Of a DNA stretch of 64,000 bases, positions 12,661 to 24,460 are shown in pieces. Each line of letters starts with the position of its first letter. The stretch's first letter is position 1. The stretch lies in contig OY756963.1 of assembly GCA_963580455.1 (NCBI GenBank), positions 20,417,555 to 20,481,554 on the forward strand, given 5' to 3'. The position numbers and the translations under genes were made by a program. Source of the stretch: Euonymus europaeus. Lineage: Eukaryota > Streptophyta > Magnoliopsida > Celastrales > Celastraceae. The notes beneath the pieces were generated by a model, which worked only from the letters and a program-made list of their open reading frames with translations, searched no databases and was not told where the DNA came from.

Positions 12661-15190
12661 TGTGTTAATGATTCTTTTTTAAACTAGTCACTCTTTTTCG
12701 TCTAATCCCGGTTTTTGTATAATTCTTTTAAAAATTAGAAACCTTTACCATTCTTGATTAAATCTGCCTTGCTACTTTTAGTTATTGAATGCCATTGCTA
12801 GGGTTCTGGTGTGTAATGTGATTCCTTGATAGTTGATACAAGTAGATGGACAAGTGAGATAATTACGGATTAGGGTTACATTATCATTCTGTAACAATGC
12901 AACATTATCATTCAAGTGACGCAAGGTTAAATGCAATGATTTAGTTCGGTGTTAATTAGATGTCTTCAGCAAGAAATACATGGACGCGCCCTCGGCATAA
13001 GAAACCTCTACGGAGCCACAAGCAGCTCCAGTGCGAGTGACTTATCCGAGCTTGTGCACGATGGTTCTTACTCCTCCGACTGTCCAACTAGGGAGGAGTT
13101 TGGATGTCTCCAATCGATGCGTTTGGCACCTTTTCTATATGTTATTTTATATATACCTGCCCGAACACTCGTGTGTTTGTTCCGATTGTCATCCCCACAA
13201 TTGAAGCCTAGTCAGTTCAACTTGATGAACCGCCCCAATCTGTACTTTGACTCTGTTCGTTCATCATGTGTGCTCGAATTTCGCGAATTTCTTGCTGCAA
13301 TCAGCCAGATGGAGTTAACGATGAATGATGAAAGTTAATGATACATTGAATATGTAAATATGGCATGACAGAGGATAGATTAGAGCAGAATGAGTAATGG
13401 TGAAACCTAGACTTAACACATGCATATAATACAACTCGACCCCACTAGAGATGAGACATTAAATCTCTTCTCCTATCCCAGTGAAGTCGCCAATTGTCGT
13501 AACTGGAATTATGACATAGGAAATTGCACAAGAGTTTGACCAAAGAGGCCTATTTGAAGTCGCCGCTTTGTTCGAATGTTCTCATTCTCTGCTCGTGTTA
13601 ACCCATTGTTGAGGGGCACAAAATGGCTTCGAACGAGATGATGCAAGTCATTACACATGAATGCGACTTCTACTGTATGTATATGAGTGCTTGAATTTGT
13701 TTGTGCTTACGAGTAAAAATTTACTCATATATGTTTGTGGTTACAAGTAGTAATTTAGTCATAGAAAATTTTTGTGGCTATGTAATGATTATATGTGAGT
13801 GAGCAAACGAACCTGATATGCCTAGCCCTTGTCTATGCATCTTAACTCATTCCCGAATCGTGAGTCATTCACTCTTAGGATGTTTTTGATAGGGGTTAAA
13901 AATACTCATATTTGATAGACATATATATTATTTTATGACGCTGAACGAAATCAAGTTTAAGGATTATAAACGTAAGCTTTAAATAACGACTCGGAATCCA
14001 CCAAGAGTTGAAAGAAAAGTCTCAAACGAATTTTATTAGAAATCATCAATAATTCGTAACAAGGCAAATAAGCCCTTAAATAGGTCTAAAATCCTAATGC
14101 AATTAAAAGACTAAACCCTAAACAAATTCGGAATTAAATTAACAAACAAAAAATCAACTTAAAACTTTGACTGCGATTTTGAAGGCCTAAACAACCCCAG
14201 ATGGCCGAAAGTCTTCGTGCATGGGGTGGTCTAGCTTTCGAGTCTTGACTGCGTCGCCGTTTTGCTTCCAGAAAGGGTGTGGCTCACCTAAAACATAGTT
14301 TGTGAAACAATAACATAAACACCAGTTACGTCCTTTTCAAATTCCACCTATGTCCTTTTCATTTTTGGCATTCTTCCTATCGAATTCTTCCTCAAATTCC
14401 AAAGCCAATTGTCCTACATCAATTTATCCGAATAATTTTTTTAGCCAATTTTTCACATATTTTGAGTGTAATGGTTACCCTAATAAGAGGTGAATAATGA
14501 TTACCCTAATAATATATTATACTCATATTTACTATCCTCTTATGAAACACACCATAGGAAAGATTCTGCGTGGAAATCATTAAGATGGACGGCAAAGAAC
14601 TCATTACAGATGAATGCTTGTGATGTGGATCTTCTATTAGGAAAAATATCATGAAAAGAAGTTTGTATATATTGTTTCATGATGGATTTGAATAAATGCG
14701 TGGTATACAGTGATGAATGCAAAAGTAAAGATGAACCAGTGCTGGGTTCCTCAACCCTCATCAAAAAATTGGTTTCCAACGAGAATTGGGTCATACCCTA
14801 TATGAGTGTGAAGTCTAGAGAGTTTAAGGTCGAGTTGCATAAGTGGATCGCGAATCGCTGATGTACAAGATGCTCCCCTCTACTCTAGGGAGAACGACAA
14901 TGAAGTGTTTTAACAAATTTTCAGAGAATTTTGTCTCTTCTTGAAAAGAGCTTACTCGTTGCTTTGTCTCTATATTTATAGCCAATACTAGCTAGAGAAT
15001 CACTATTTATGTGTTGCTCTTCACTTTACAAACGTAAGGTAATTAAGTACCTAAGAGAATTTACTTCTCGTTATTTAAATATTTATACAAATAAGAGAGA
15101 TGTAAAAATAATACAGCAATTGCAATATTTCATTTTAAAGATGAAACTCTAAAGAAAGATAGATCTGCTGTTGTTGTTATTATTATAGGA
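12661..15190. other. intergenic, no gene recognised
   Basis: An open frame at 12949-13338 (about 129 codons, + strand) has no ATG near its start that I trust and no known domain. The remainder is AT-rich with short T/A palindromes. Nothing is annotated as a gene. Confidence 0.4.
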
Positions 15191-15194
15191 CTGA

Positions 15195-15560
15195 TCAATT
15201 TTATTAGTGATTGATTAAATTACAAAGAGAGCGACAGTAAACCCAAGGAACACCCAAACCCAACATCCAAAATTACCAAAATATTACAGATCTGCAGACT
15301 AACCACCTAAACTCAACAAATGAACCTTCAAAGTCCAAAATGCATAACCAATCTAGGAGACCCACTTTCGAGGTAAGATCGACAGGACTCAAATAGTCAT
15401 CAATTAAGATCCAAAACCAGGCAGAAGATAGAAAGCATTGAACCAGCACTACACAGGCAGAGGAAGATGCAAATTCACCATCGAACCTTAGATATCCAAA
15501 AGGATTCAAAGAGTACCCAGATTACCCAAATAATTAGCTAATGAAACCCAGAATTTGAGA
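15195..15560 (-). mobile_element. probable LINE 3' tail fragment
   Basis: On the minus strand the sequence ends with CTTTGTAATTTAATCAATCAC and TAATAAAATTGATCA, again the AATAAAAT-type tail. An open frame at 15273-15509 rich in W, F, C and L resembles the low-complexity C-terminal extension read through LINE 3' regions. No RNase H motif is visible, so the call is tentative. Confidence 0.35.
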
Positions 15561-16178
15561 ACAAGTAGAGTAAATAACTTATCTCAGAACCATGCCATGC
15601 CATCCAGATGAAGAAGAAGAGGCATCAAGCAGAAGCCCAGGACCAATGATCCAAATCAACAAATTGACCATTCTCTGGACTAGCGGCAGACCATCACAGG
15701 GTTCCATAAGAACAAACCCAAACCAAATTAATTAGCGCCAGTGATCTTGTAGCACCAGAGGGCAAGAAAAAACATGACATCTCGATGAAGGAATGCACGA
15801 ACATATACCCATTGCTGTCGTAGAGGAAAGAATATGAATTGCTGCCTCAAAAAGAGAGTTTACCTTAATTTCTAATCTCTATCTCACCTGCATATTTGGA
15901 TTCCAGTATGTTTGTCATATGGTCGGCTTAATCATTGTTTTTTAACTTTTAAGGGAATTTAAGGGAATTGAAAATGGGAGATTCGAATTCACTCTCTATT
16001 GGAATAGTCTATCCTTACATGTATAGTGATTGTCGCTCAACCGCGGTCTCATTTGCAGCTTAATCATTTCTAAATCTCAATAAATCAAATTTTTATTTTA
16101 AATTTTTAAATACAATCGCTAATGAAATGAGGAGATATTGAATAAGACATTTCTAAAAAATGAGGGCTAACAACCACG

Positions 16179-16469
16179 TAGGAGTGGCAAAAATTCGGGT
16201 CTAGGTCGAATTAGATTGGACAACATATAGGGTGTTTACGAGATACTTGCATGTCCGGACTCTGATTGGTTTGAATTTTCGGCCATACTTAATTGAACAT
16301 ACTCATATTGGTTTAAATTCGAACAAGTAAATCCAACAATAGTTCAATACAAGTTAGGGTTTGAACAACTAAATCGGACAACATGTTTGTCTTTGGACTT
16401 GAATTTCAGACATAAAACTTATGTCCAAACATGGCTTAATCCGGATCGGACATAATTTTGCCACCTCTA
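16179..16469. mobile_element. hAT-type MITE with 8-bp target duplication
   Basis: Left end TAGGAGTGGCAAAAATTC; the right end read in reverse complement is TAGAGGTGGCAAAATTAT. Flanks are CAACCACG (16171-16178) and TAACCACG (16470-16477), an 8-bp duplication with one mismatch, as expected for hAT elements. The interior is rich in GGATCGGACAT- and TTCGAACAAGT-like words. No ORF. A related copy lies at 58400-58717. Confidence 0.75.
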
Positions 16470-16529
16470 TAACCACGCATAGATCTTCCAAAGAGGCAGG
16501 TTTACTGATCAGTTTTCCTATTAAAGTCT

Positions 16530-16815
16530 TGATCTCATTTGGTGCTTGGGTGGTATGCTTCAGGCTTTGGTTTTGGCAATTGATTTTGCTGGCTTTGTTC
16601 CCGTGGCCTTTTTTCCCCAGGTTTGAGTCTATTAAATTGCTAGGTAGTCTTGTTTCTCTGCCCTAGGGTCTTGGCTGTAGTTTTGTTTAGTTGCTATCTT
16701 TTTTATTGTTCTCTTAGGTGGTGATTCGGTTCAAAATGTATTCTAGCAAAGTGGCTTCGTGTCTTTCAAATACCCTCAATAAAATGAATCTAATTCATCA
16801 AAATAAAATAAAATA
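16530..16815 (+). mobile_element. LINE 3' tail fragment
   Basis: G/T-rich sequence encoding W/F/L-rich frames and ending in CCCTCAATAAAATGAATC followed by CATCAAAATAAAATAAAAT. This is the LINE-type tail on the + strand. It begins about 60 bp after the hAT MITE. The 5' limit is approximate. Confidence 0.5.
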
Positions 16816-17172
16816 TGAGATCAGTCAAGGATAAGCATGGATCTGCTTAAGAGGCATCATCTAAAAACGAGGACGAACCTCGAGCATAGACTCGCCAAAA
16901 GGTCATCATTCTAAACCGTGACTTAATTAACCTCGTATAGATATGTCAAAGAGGCGTTATTCGAAGCCGCGACCTAAACTTTTAAGTATTATTTATTATA
17001 TTTGAGGTAATATTCTATTATTATATTCAAAGTGGTAGAATTCTAATCGAGCTTTTATTAATTCAAGCTTTTTCTTTTTTATTGATGTTTATTATTTATA
17101 TTCAAGAATTCTAGTTGAACTTCTAATTTCTTTATTTTTTCTTGTATTTATTTTAACAATTCTTATTAACAA

Positions 17173-17191
17173 AGAGAGAGAGAGAGAGAGG
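17173..17191. repeat. (GA)n microsatellite
   Basis: Short GA run. Confidence 0.9.
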
Positions 17192-17689
17192 AGATAAGCA
17201 CAATGGCTTAATGAGGTTGTTGTGAAAAGTGTTATTGCGTGTGTCAAATGCTATTTCAGTAAAAGAAGCACCCCAAGTGCCATTCAGGCATTTAAGTATA
17301 TCCCAAGCCCAAGGTGTCATCATTATGGAAGAAATAACCTCCACCTAATCAAATATAACGGTCAATATTTAGCTGCCATTTGTTGAATTGACAGAGAGAG
17401 TACAATTTAATTTCTTTAGGATGTTTTGGAATGACAGAAATACCCTCTCTCACAGTAATGTGACCTTCACAGGATCATATTTCATACAAGGAGGCAACCG
17501 GCGCTCTACCACCACAATAACAGTAGTACTCGAACGCCAGGGCTCACCCCACCCAATCCACATCCACTGTCAGGTGCTGTTTTTACTGTCTATTGATTTA
17601 TAATTAGCGATTTTCTTTAATTATACATGTTGATTCTGAGAAAACTATATCATAGATTAGACATAATAACATCCTAATTTATAAGAAAA

Positions 17690-17945
17690 TATAATTGTCA
17701 TCCTCCTGCCTTAAAGCTAGTTGGCCTCTATGGATATGACGAACTTCTACAGATGAAAAACAAAGGAGTATAGACTGAATAAATTCTATCACGACACCAT
17801 AAGAAAGGAAATTCAGCCCTGTTGCTAGAACATGATTTTCCACCACTTGGGAATCTGATTCTACAATAATCCTACGAAACTCACAGTCCATCACAAACTG
17901 CACACCTACCAGCATAGCCATTGGTTCTCCTTGACATATGATCAT
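17690..17945 (-). pseudogene. LINE RNase H (RVT_3) fragment
   Basis: The minus frame reads GEPMAMLVGVQFVMDCEF, then IIVESDSQVVENHVL and VRHIHRGQ. This is the C-terminal half of the plant LINE-type RNase H domain, including the ESDS motif with a catalytic Asp and the HIHRG block. There is no start and no intact N-terminal half. It is an isolated relic. Confidence 0.7.
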
Positions 17946-18429
17946 GATTAAGATTGATAATCCAGAATTGGCTAGGATAAAACAAAGGGCTCTGATATAT
18001 GTATATACAGGCTGCGAGCATTTCCCGGATTATACCTAAAATATATACTCTTCATAATTCTTGAATTATTTCAATTTAGACTTCAATGATTTGTGAATTT
18101 CTATACTTTTATATGTTGAATTTGAGAAATACTAATTAGTTAATGATCACGATTAATGCTCCGTTTGTTTGGAGGAAATCCAACATCTCATGGAAAATAT
18201 ATTTTAAAGAAAAATTTACCATGACAAATCAACTAATTTATAGTGTTAGGATAAAAATGCTGCTAATATTTTTCAGGATTTGTTTGGTGGAAAACATAAT
18301 TTTAGGTGCAACATTTTTTTTGTGTGATTATATATTGTTGGGCAATTCTCCTATAAGGTTATAAAATGATATCTTAAAATGAGGTCCTAATTTTACAATC
18401 TAACATATTTTTTGAAAACCATATCCCCT

Positions 18430-20150
18430 TTTTGACATTTGATCAAAGCGAGACCATGGCCGTTGGATTCGTATTGCCGAGACCAATCCAACGATAGTGG
18501 TTTCTCCCTAATCCGCCATCAGAAATAGCAGAATCTAGGCAAAATGCATTTCGGAGTCCGAAATACTTCTTGCCTCTATCTGACCATTTTCGACATCGGA
18601 TTGAGGAAAAATTGGTGGCATTAGATTCGTCTCGGCCGATCGATTCTAACGCCACATATCTCACCTTGATCTAGTATCAAAAACAACTGCAACGAGAAAA
18701 AGAAATTTTCGGGCGTTACCTGAGTTTCGTGGTTGCTTTCCATCGGCGGTGGACATCCGTTTTAGCCACCATAGGTCTGGCTTTACTCATCTCGCAGTTG
18801 TGTTTCTTTTGAGACCAGCTGCAATCATTTTGGTGGTTGGATATAAAAAGTTAGTCAAAAAATATGAAATCGTAATTTTTTTCCGTTATACTATTAGTGC
18901 ATAAATATATTTCTCTGTAAAACTTTTATTTCTCTATAGAATCGCTTTTTCTCTATAAAATCTCTTTTTTTATTCGACAGACCCAAAACTCAAATTCACT
19001 ACTAAAATCATATGTCCCAAGTGATGAAACCTTATGGCTCGGACGGAAAAGTTAGACAAAAAACATGAAAGCACAGTTTTCGTACTATTGCTAGTGCATA
19101 ACTCTATTTCTCTATATAACCTATATTTATATGTAGAATCACTTTTTCTGTAAAATCACTTTTTCTCTTTTCAAAAGACTCAAAGCCCGTATTTACTACT
19201 AAAACTCTATGTTCTAAGTGATGAATCCCAAGGCTTGGTTTCTTTAAACCCTAACAGGCTTAGGGAAACATATTTGCTATTAAAATCCAAAATATCACAA
19301 GTGCTAAATCATACGATCCTAAATACTAAACCCTAACGGGCTCTGGGAACAGATTTGCTACTAAGACTCTAAATGTTGCTAAACCCTAAGATCTTAACTA
19401 CTAAATACTAAAGAGCTCGAACCCTAAACATTGGAGTTCAAACTTCCAAAATTAGTCATAACTCTTTTTCCTTGTAGAACCACTTTTTCTCTATTCAACG
19501 GACCAAAACACGAATTCACTATTAAAACCCTATGTCCCAAGTGATGAACCCAAAAGTTCGGATTCACTACATCTAACGATTTCTTACCACTCAAAAAAAA
19601 GTCTACATAATGTGCCAATAATATCATCATAAATTATTCAGTGTTGTTTCTCTCTATAGAAAACACATTTTCTCTGTATAACAATCAAATTTTTTGTCGG
19701 ATAATCGCTTGTCGATGGTGGATTGTGGCGAGCCTAGTGGAGTTGGAATTTCCTGGCCAAGACGAATCCAATGCCACAAGACTACCTCAATTCATCTCTA
19801 GAAATGGTCGGATCAAGGCAAAATGCATTTTTGCCATTGTGAGTTGTTTTGCCTCGATCTAGCCATTTTCAATGTCATATCTTGGCAAGGCTAGTGATGT
19901 TGGATTCGTCTCGGCCTCACAATTCCAACGTCATGAACTTCAACTCGATCCATAGACAAAAATGATCGAATTGAGGAAAAATGTGTTTCATGTCATCTTG
20001 CCTCGATCTGATAGTTTTCGATGTCGAATCTTAGCAAGGTCAGTGGCGTTGGATTTATATCGGCCTGAAGATTCCCACGCCACCGGCCTCATTTCGATCA
20101 AAATTTGGAAGCATCCACAGGGAGAAAATTAAGTTTTTAGTAGTCTTTGA
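18430..20150. repeat. complex interspersed repeat array, non-coding
   Basis: Two unit types alternate. Type 1 (about 105 bp, at 18535-18645, 19810-19920 and 19965-20075) carries GGCAAAATGCATTT, GCCTCGATCTG, TTTTCGATGTCG and GGATTCGTCTCGGCC. Type 2 (about 95 bp, at 18942-19035, 19133-19235 and 19472-19562) carries CACTTTTTCTCT, ATTCACTACTAAAA and ATGTCCCAAGTGATGAA. Between them AAACCCTAA-like telobox words recur near 19245, 19328, 19380 and 19420. The outer words GGATTCGTCTCGGCC and GGCCGTTGGATTCG suggest a transposon with repeated ends. No protein-coding capacity seen. Confidence 0.6.
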
Positions 20151-20694
20151 TTAAAATACCAATGAAAAATCTATAATTTCAAGTTGTCTTTAGTTCAATA
20201 AATTTAAAAATCAGCTGGGCCATAACTATTACAAAAATGTCAGTCTTTTTACTCTTAAAAGTCAGTAAATTAGGCCCTTAGCCTAATTTCCCCCATATAT
20301 ATGTTGAATTAAATTCGGAGAAACATAAGCTATTGCAGGCTCGTAGTTGTCTTGAAATTATATATGTCCAAATTGATCATGAATATTCTGAATTATTGTT
20401 TCGGATTTAGATTTCAATGATTCATGAATTTACGTATGTTTTACATTTTAATTTGAGAAATTTATAGTGTTTTTCAAGATTGGCACAATCTATTGAATCC
20501 GACCTGAAGGAAATATGAGTTTTGTTGTAGGTTGGTAGCTATCTTAAAATTTGTCAAAATATATTACAGATATATATACTTTTTCTTAAATTCCCTAAAA
20601 TGTTTTGGTATTTGGATTTTAATATTCAGCATATAATTATTAATTGAATATTAGAAATGTGTATAATTAGTTATAATTTTATTGTGAGGCCTAG

Positions 20695-20698
<4 letters not shown>

Positions 20699-20725
<27 letters not shown>
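20699..20725. promoter_or_regulatory. (GA)n tract just upstream of the IDD start codon
   Basis: About 27 bp of GAGAGA ends 55 bp before the IDD ATG, so it is probably in the 5' UTR or core promoter. GAGA repeats are known binding sites of BASIC PENTACYSTEINE proteins, and one is encoded in this window (53801-54697). Regulation by it is inference. Confidence 0.5.
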
Positions 20726-20780
20726 CTGAAGCAAATTATAATATCTGAAGAAAATTATAATTAGGTGCTCATTGAAAGAT

Positions 20781-23550
20781 ATGGCTGCTTCTTCTTCGTC
20801 GGTGCCGTCCTTTGGAATTTCAAGAGAAGAGGATCAAAACCACCAGATGAGGCACCAGCATTCCTCCGCTACTATTACAAACACTTCAAGTTTGGATCCT
20901 GCTCTGCTGCCACAAAGGAAAAGAAGAAATCAACCTGGAACACCAAGCAAGTATCAAAGATTTTATATATAATTCAGTTTTATTTTAATTTAGTGGATAT
21001 ATATAGGTTGTTGCTTTTGTTTGTCAAAATCTCCACCAAGCAACTGAAATTAATTAATCTTAGCTAGTCTTTTTGGGTTTTTCTAAGTAATGTGATGTGT
21101 TGAGTTTTCTAATGCTATTCTGTTTGTCACTATTGAGACGACAGATCCAGATGCAGAAGTGATAGCACTCTCTCCCAAAACACTAATGACAACAAACTGG
21201 TTCATTTGTGAGGTATGCGAAAGGGGGTTCAAAAGGGAGCAAAACCTACAACTCCACAGAAGAGGACACAACCTCCCTTGGAAGCTTAGGCAGAAGACAA
21301 CAAAGGAAGAGAATAGGAAAGTCTATTTATGTCCTGAACCCACTTGTGTCTACCATGACCCTTCTAGGGCTCTTGGTGACCTCAGTGGGATCAAGAAACA
21401 CTACTCAAGAAAACATGGTGAGAAGAAGTGGAGGTGTGAGAAATGCTCAAAGAGGTATGCTGTGCAGTCTGATTGGAAAACACATTCTAAGACTTGTGGC
21501 AATAAAAAGTACAGATGTCACTGTGGCATTCCCTTTTCAAGGTATGTATATGTGTTCATACATTAACAATTCATCAAACCAAATTTTCTTCATTCGATTC
21601 ACTTGTCTTTCTTTCAGTCTCCAGATACCTGAAAATTTTTATAAGCAATGAAACTATAATGAAAGTACTTTTAAATTTTGTGTAATTTGTGTATTTTTCT
21701 TGGAAGTAACCTCAGTTTTGGTGAGAGAGAGAGAGAGAGATTTTGTGTTACGTTCTTTTATTAATTCCTATTGATCACATGTTTGTTCTCATAAATGCTT
21801 CGACTATACATGTTATCAGCCTCTCTGTGACTCATGCAGATACCACTTTGATGACAACTTTTAGTCTAGTGGCCCTAACCAATCCCTTCTCACTCTCTCA
21901 CTCTTTATGTGTCTTCTTCTCTAGCTGACACAATTGAATTTTTTTTGAGTGGCATTGATTGAAGATTGGAATTCAAAAGGGGGGAATGTGTAGATGGTTC
22001 TTGAATTTCTTAATTCCTTTTTTGAAAGCATTTCTCTGATTGATTTCTTTTCATGTATATATATGTTGAATTTCTTCGGTGCATTTATCGAACACAAAGT
22101 TCTTGAAATGGCAGTATTTCATGGTTGATTGGTTAATCATTTTTTGATGAGTTGTCGTGAAATTCTTCTTCTATGAGTTATCCAACTTGAAGTATTAATC
22201 GCAATTAATTCATGTATATATATGTGTGTGTAATTTGGGGCTTAAAATGCCAATTCATCATAGAAAAAATTTACCCATTTTGTCAATATGTTTGACTGTT
22301 ACAGGCGTGACAGCTTCAGCACTCATAAGACTTTTTGTGATGCATTGGCAGAGGAGACTGCAAGAAACCCTCCTACTTCTTTGAACACAACTGGGGGCAA
22401 TTTATATGGAAACAACGCCACCACTAATAACATGAGCTTAGGCTCATCGTCATCTCAAGTGATCAACCACATTCAAGATAAAACCAGCCATGCTAAGGAT
22501 ATCTTGAGGCTCGGTGGAGGAGGGCGATTTAATCATCTCCTTCCTCCATCCTCGTCATTTAGTGCCCCACAGCAAAAGTCTCTGTCTTCCTCTCCGTTCT
22601 TCATGCAATCACACCAATCTCAATTCCAAAACACCAAGCAGCAGTCATTTCATGGACTAATGAAGTTTCCTACTCTTGATCTCGAAAACGACACAGAAAA
22701 CACCAATCTCTTCCACCTAAGATTTCTTGCCAATGGTGGTAGAAGCACAACAAGCAACACCAACTATTCCAGCAACAATATCAATAGTGTACCCTCTTCA
22801 GGCTTGCTTTTATCTGATCCTCTCAATGCCGAAAACGACAATGCTGCTGGCGCTTTAATCAGCGGAGATCATCAGCATCATCAAATCAGCTGGGCTTTTC
22901 CTTCTCTCTTCAGTTCATCATTTCAAAACACCAATGTAATAAAAAATATGTCAGCCACCGCATTGCTTCAAAAGGTAGCTCAAATGGGTTCAAGGACCAC
23001 TACTTCTTCACACAACAATAACAACAATATTATTGGATCTCCATTATTGATGAGAAGCTTTGTTAGATCTTCTTCAAGTAATACTACTAGTGGTGGTGGT
23101 GTCAAAAATGAGATATCATCACCATCACCACTTGTTAGTGCTAACTTCGGCGGCTTACCTGGAGAAGGTTTAAACCGTGAGAGTAATCTACAAGACCTAA
23201 TGAACTCATTTGCTGCAGCTTCTGGTAATTCTTCCATGTTCAGCGAAAACCCTTTTGTTCCTTACAACCATAATAACAACAAAGCTGGGTCAGATCAAGA
23301 GAAGCATAGGGTGAATGTGAGCTCTGGTGGGTCAGACATATTTTCCAGAGGCTTTCTTGGTAATGGTCAAAGTTTTAGAAGCATGAGTGGCAGTACTGCT
23401 GGAGGAGCTGATCAACATATTCAACCACCACTACAGCATGGCACTGAAATGGGTTCCTCCTCCTCCATGAATTCAGAGGGAAATAATATTTATACTTCTC
23501 CGCCGACAACAAGCCAATCTTTTGGAGGTGGCAACAATAATTTTCACTAA
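20781..23550 (+). CDS. INDETERMINATE-domain C2H2 zinc-finger transcription factor
   Basis: Three coding exons: 20781-20946, 21145-21541 and 22305-23550, giving 602 aa. The first intron uses a GC donor (GCAAGT), because only that junction restores the family motif GTPNPDAEVIALSPKTL. Order: N-terminal basic QRKRRNQPG (45-53, predicted NLS); zinc finger 1 CEVC...HRRGH (77-97); finger 2 LCPEPTCVYH (117-126) with HYSRKH (141-146); fingers 3 and 4 CEKCSKRY (153-160), THSKTCG (168-174) and CHCGIPFSRRDSF (181-192) with the closing C. The C-terminal half has MSATALLQKVAQMG (403-416), NLQDLMNSF, and SRGFLGNG where relatives have TRDFLG. These mark the JACKDAW/IDD4/IDD5-type subgroup, nuclear factors that pair with GRAS proteins. 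Polar N/S-rich linkers look disordered. The upstream in-frame TTG was rejected as a start. Confidence 0.92.
21722..21741. repeat. (GA)n run in IDD intron 2
   Basis: Short GAGAGA run inside the second intron of the IDD gene. Confidence 0.9.
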
Positions 23551-23683
23551 AGAAAAAAATCAGAAAGGTTAGTGATCTTTGCATGGATGAGACTGTACTC
23601 ATGATGTGTTGGACAATATTTCATTTGTGTTTGATTTCTTGTCAAGTTTTTTGTTTATTTTTTTTGGGTGGCAGAGTCACGAT

Positions 23684-24197
23684 TAGGGCCGTGCACCGTG
23701 ACCCTAATTCGGAAATCAAACTGGAAGTCCCGGTTTCTCAATTGTTGAAACCGAATCCGGATTTAATACCAGATTAACCGCCACTTACGGTTAATCGTTT
23801 TAACAGTCCGGATTTGATTTGACATCGTCAACTATCTTTAAAATTAAAATTGAAAAAAAAAATGCAGAATGCAGATGCAAAAAATAAACCAGTCCAGAAA
23901 ATATTCCAAAATGCAGAAACCTGCCTAGAAAAATAGTGTAGACTGCATAATACAGAAATAATGCAGAAAATATTGCAGAAAATAGACCTCACATATTTCA
24001 CACCTATATATATATTTATTTAAATTTTAAATATATTTACAATTAATCAATCCGATCCGGTTTAATCCCAGTTTCAAAGAAATGAAACTAGAGACCAGAA
24101 CCTATATCTTGGTCTAGTCCGGTTTTTCAAACTGTTGACCAGAATATGGTCAACAAATCGATTCGGACTGGTTTTCGGTCCGGTTTGCACAGCTCTA
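23684..24197. mobile_element. hAT-type MITE with 8-bp target duplication
   Basis: Left end TAGGGCCGTGCACCG; the right end in reverse complement is TAGAGCTGTGCAAACCGG. Flanks are GTCACGAT (23676-23683) and GTCATGAT (24198-24205), an 8-bp duplication with one mismatch. The interior has repeated CCGGTTT, CCGAATCC and GGTCCGG words in both orientations. No transposase ORF. About 514 bp, inserted about 130 bp past the IDD stop, probably in or near its 3' UTR. Confidence 0.8.
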
Positions 24198-24310
24198 GTC
24201 ATGATCGAGTGCATTGCATTCTGAATTCGTACATTTTATTTAGTTTATTCCTTTCTAGACTAGCCGTGGTTGTTTTTTATTGTCAATATTTTAGTTCATT
24301 AATATTTTTG

Positions 24311-24460
24311 TATTTCACAGGGGGTAAAAATACTGAAAATATAATTTGTGAAACACACGTTATGTTCTTTACGGATTGTGTTATTTTAATATTTTCACAG
24401 AAGGTAAAAATACTGAATTCATGAAAGACACGTTATGTTCGTTACGGATTGTGTTATTCC
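24311..24460. repeat. two-copy tandem repeat, about 80 bp
   Basis: The unit holds TTTCACAG, GGTAAAAATACTGAA, ACACGTTATGTTC and TTACGGATTGTGTTATT and occurs twice in direct order, the second copy with a short internal deletion. No coding role seen. Confidence 0.85.

Noticed and set aside
12949..13338. 129-codon frame after the GARP gene
   Set aside because: No convincing start, no domain, no splice context; may be chance or a decayed element.
17388..17603. 71-codon frame near 17.4 kb
   Set aside because: No domain and no supporting context.
21208..21651. 147-codon frame overlapping the IDD zinc fingers
   Set aside because: Shadow of the IDD coding exon in another frame.
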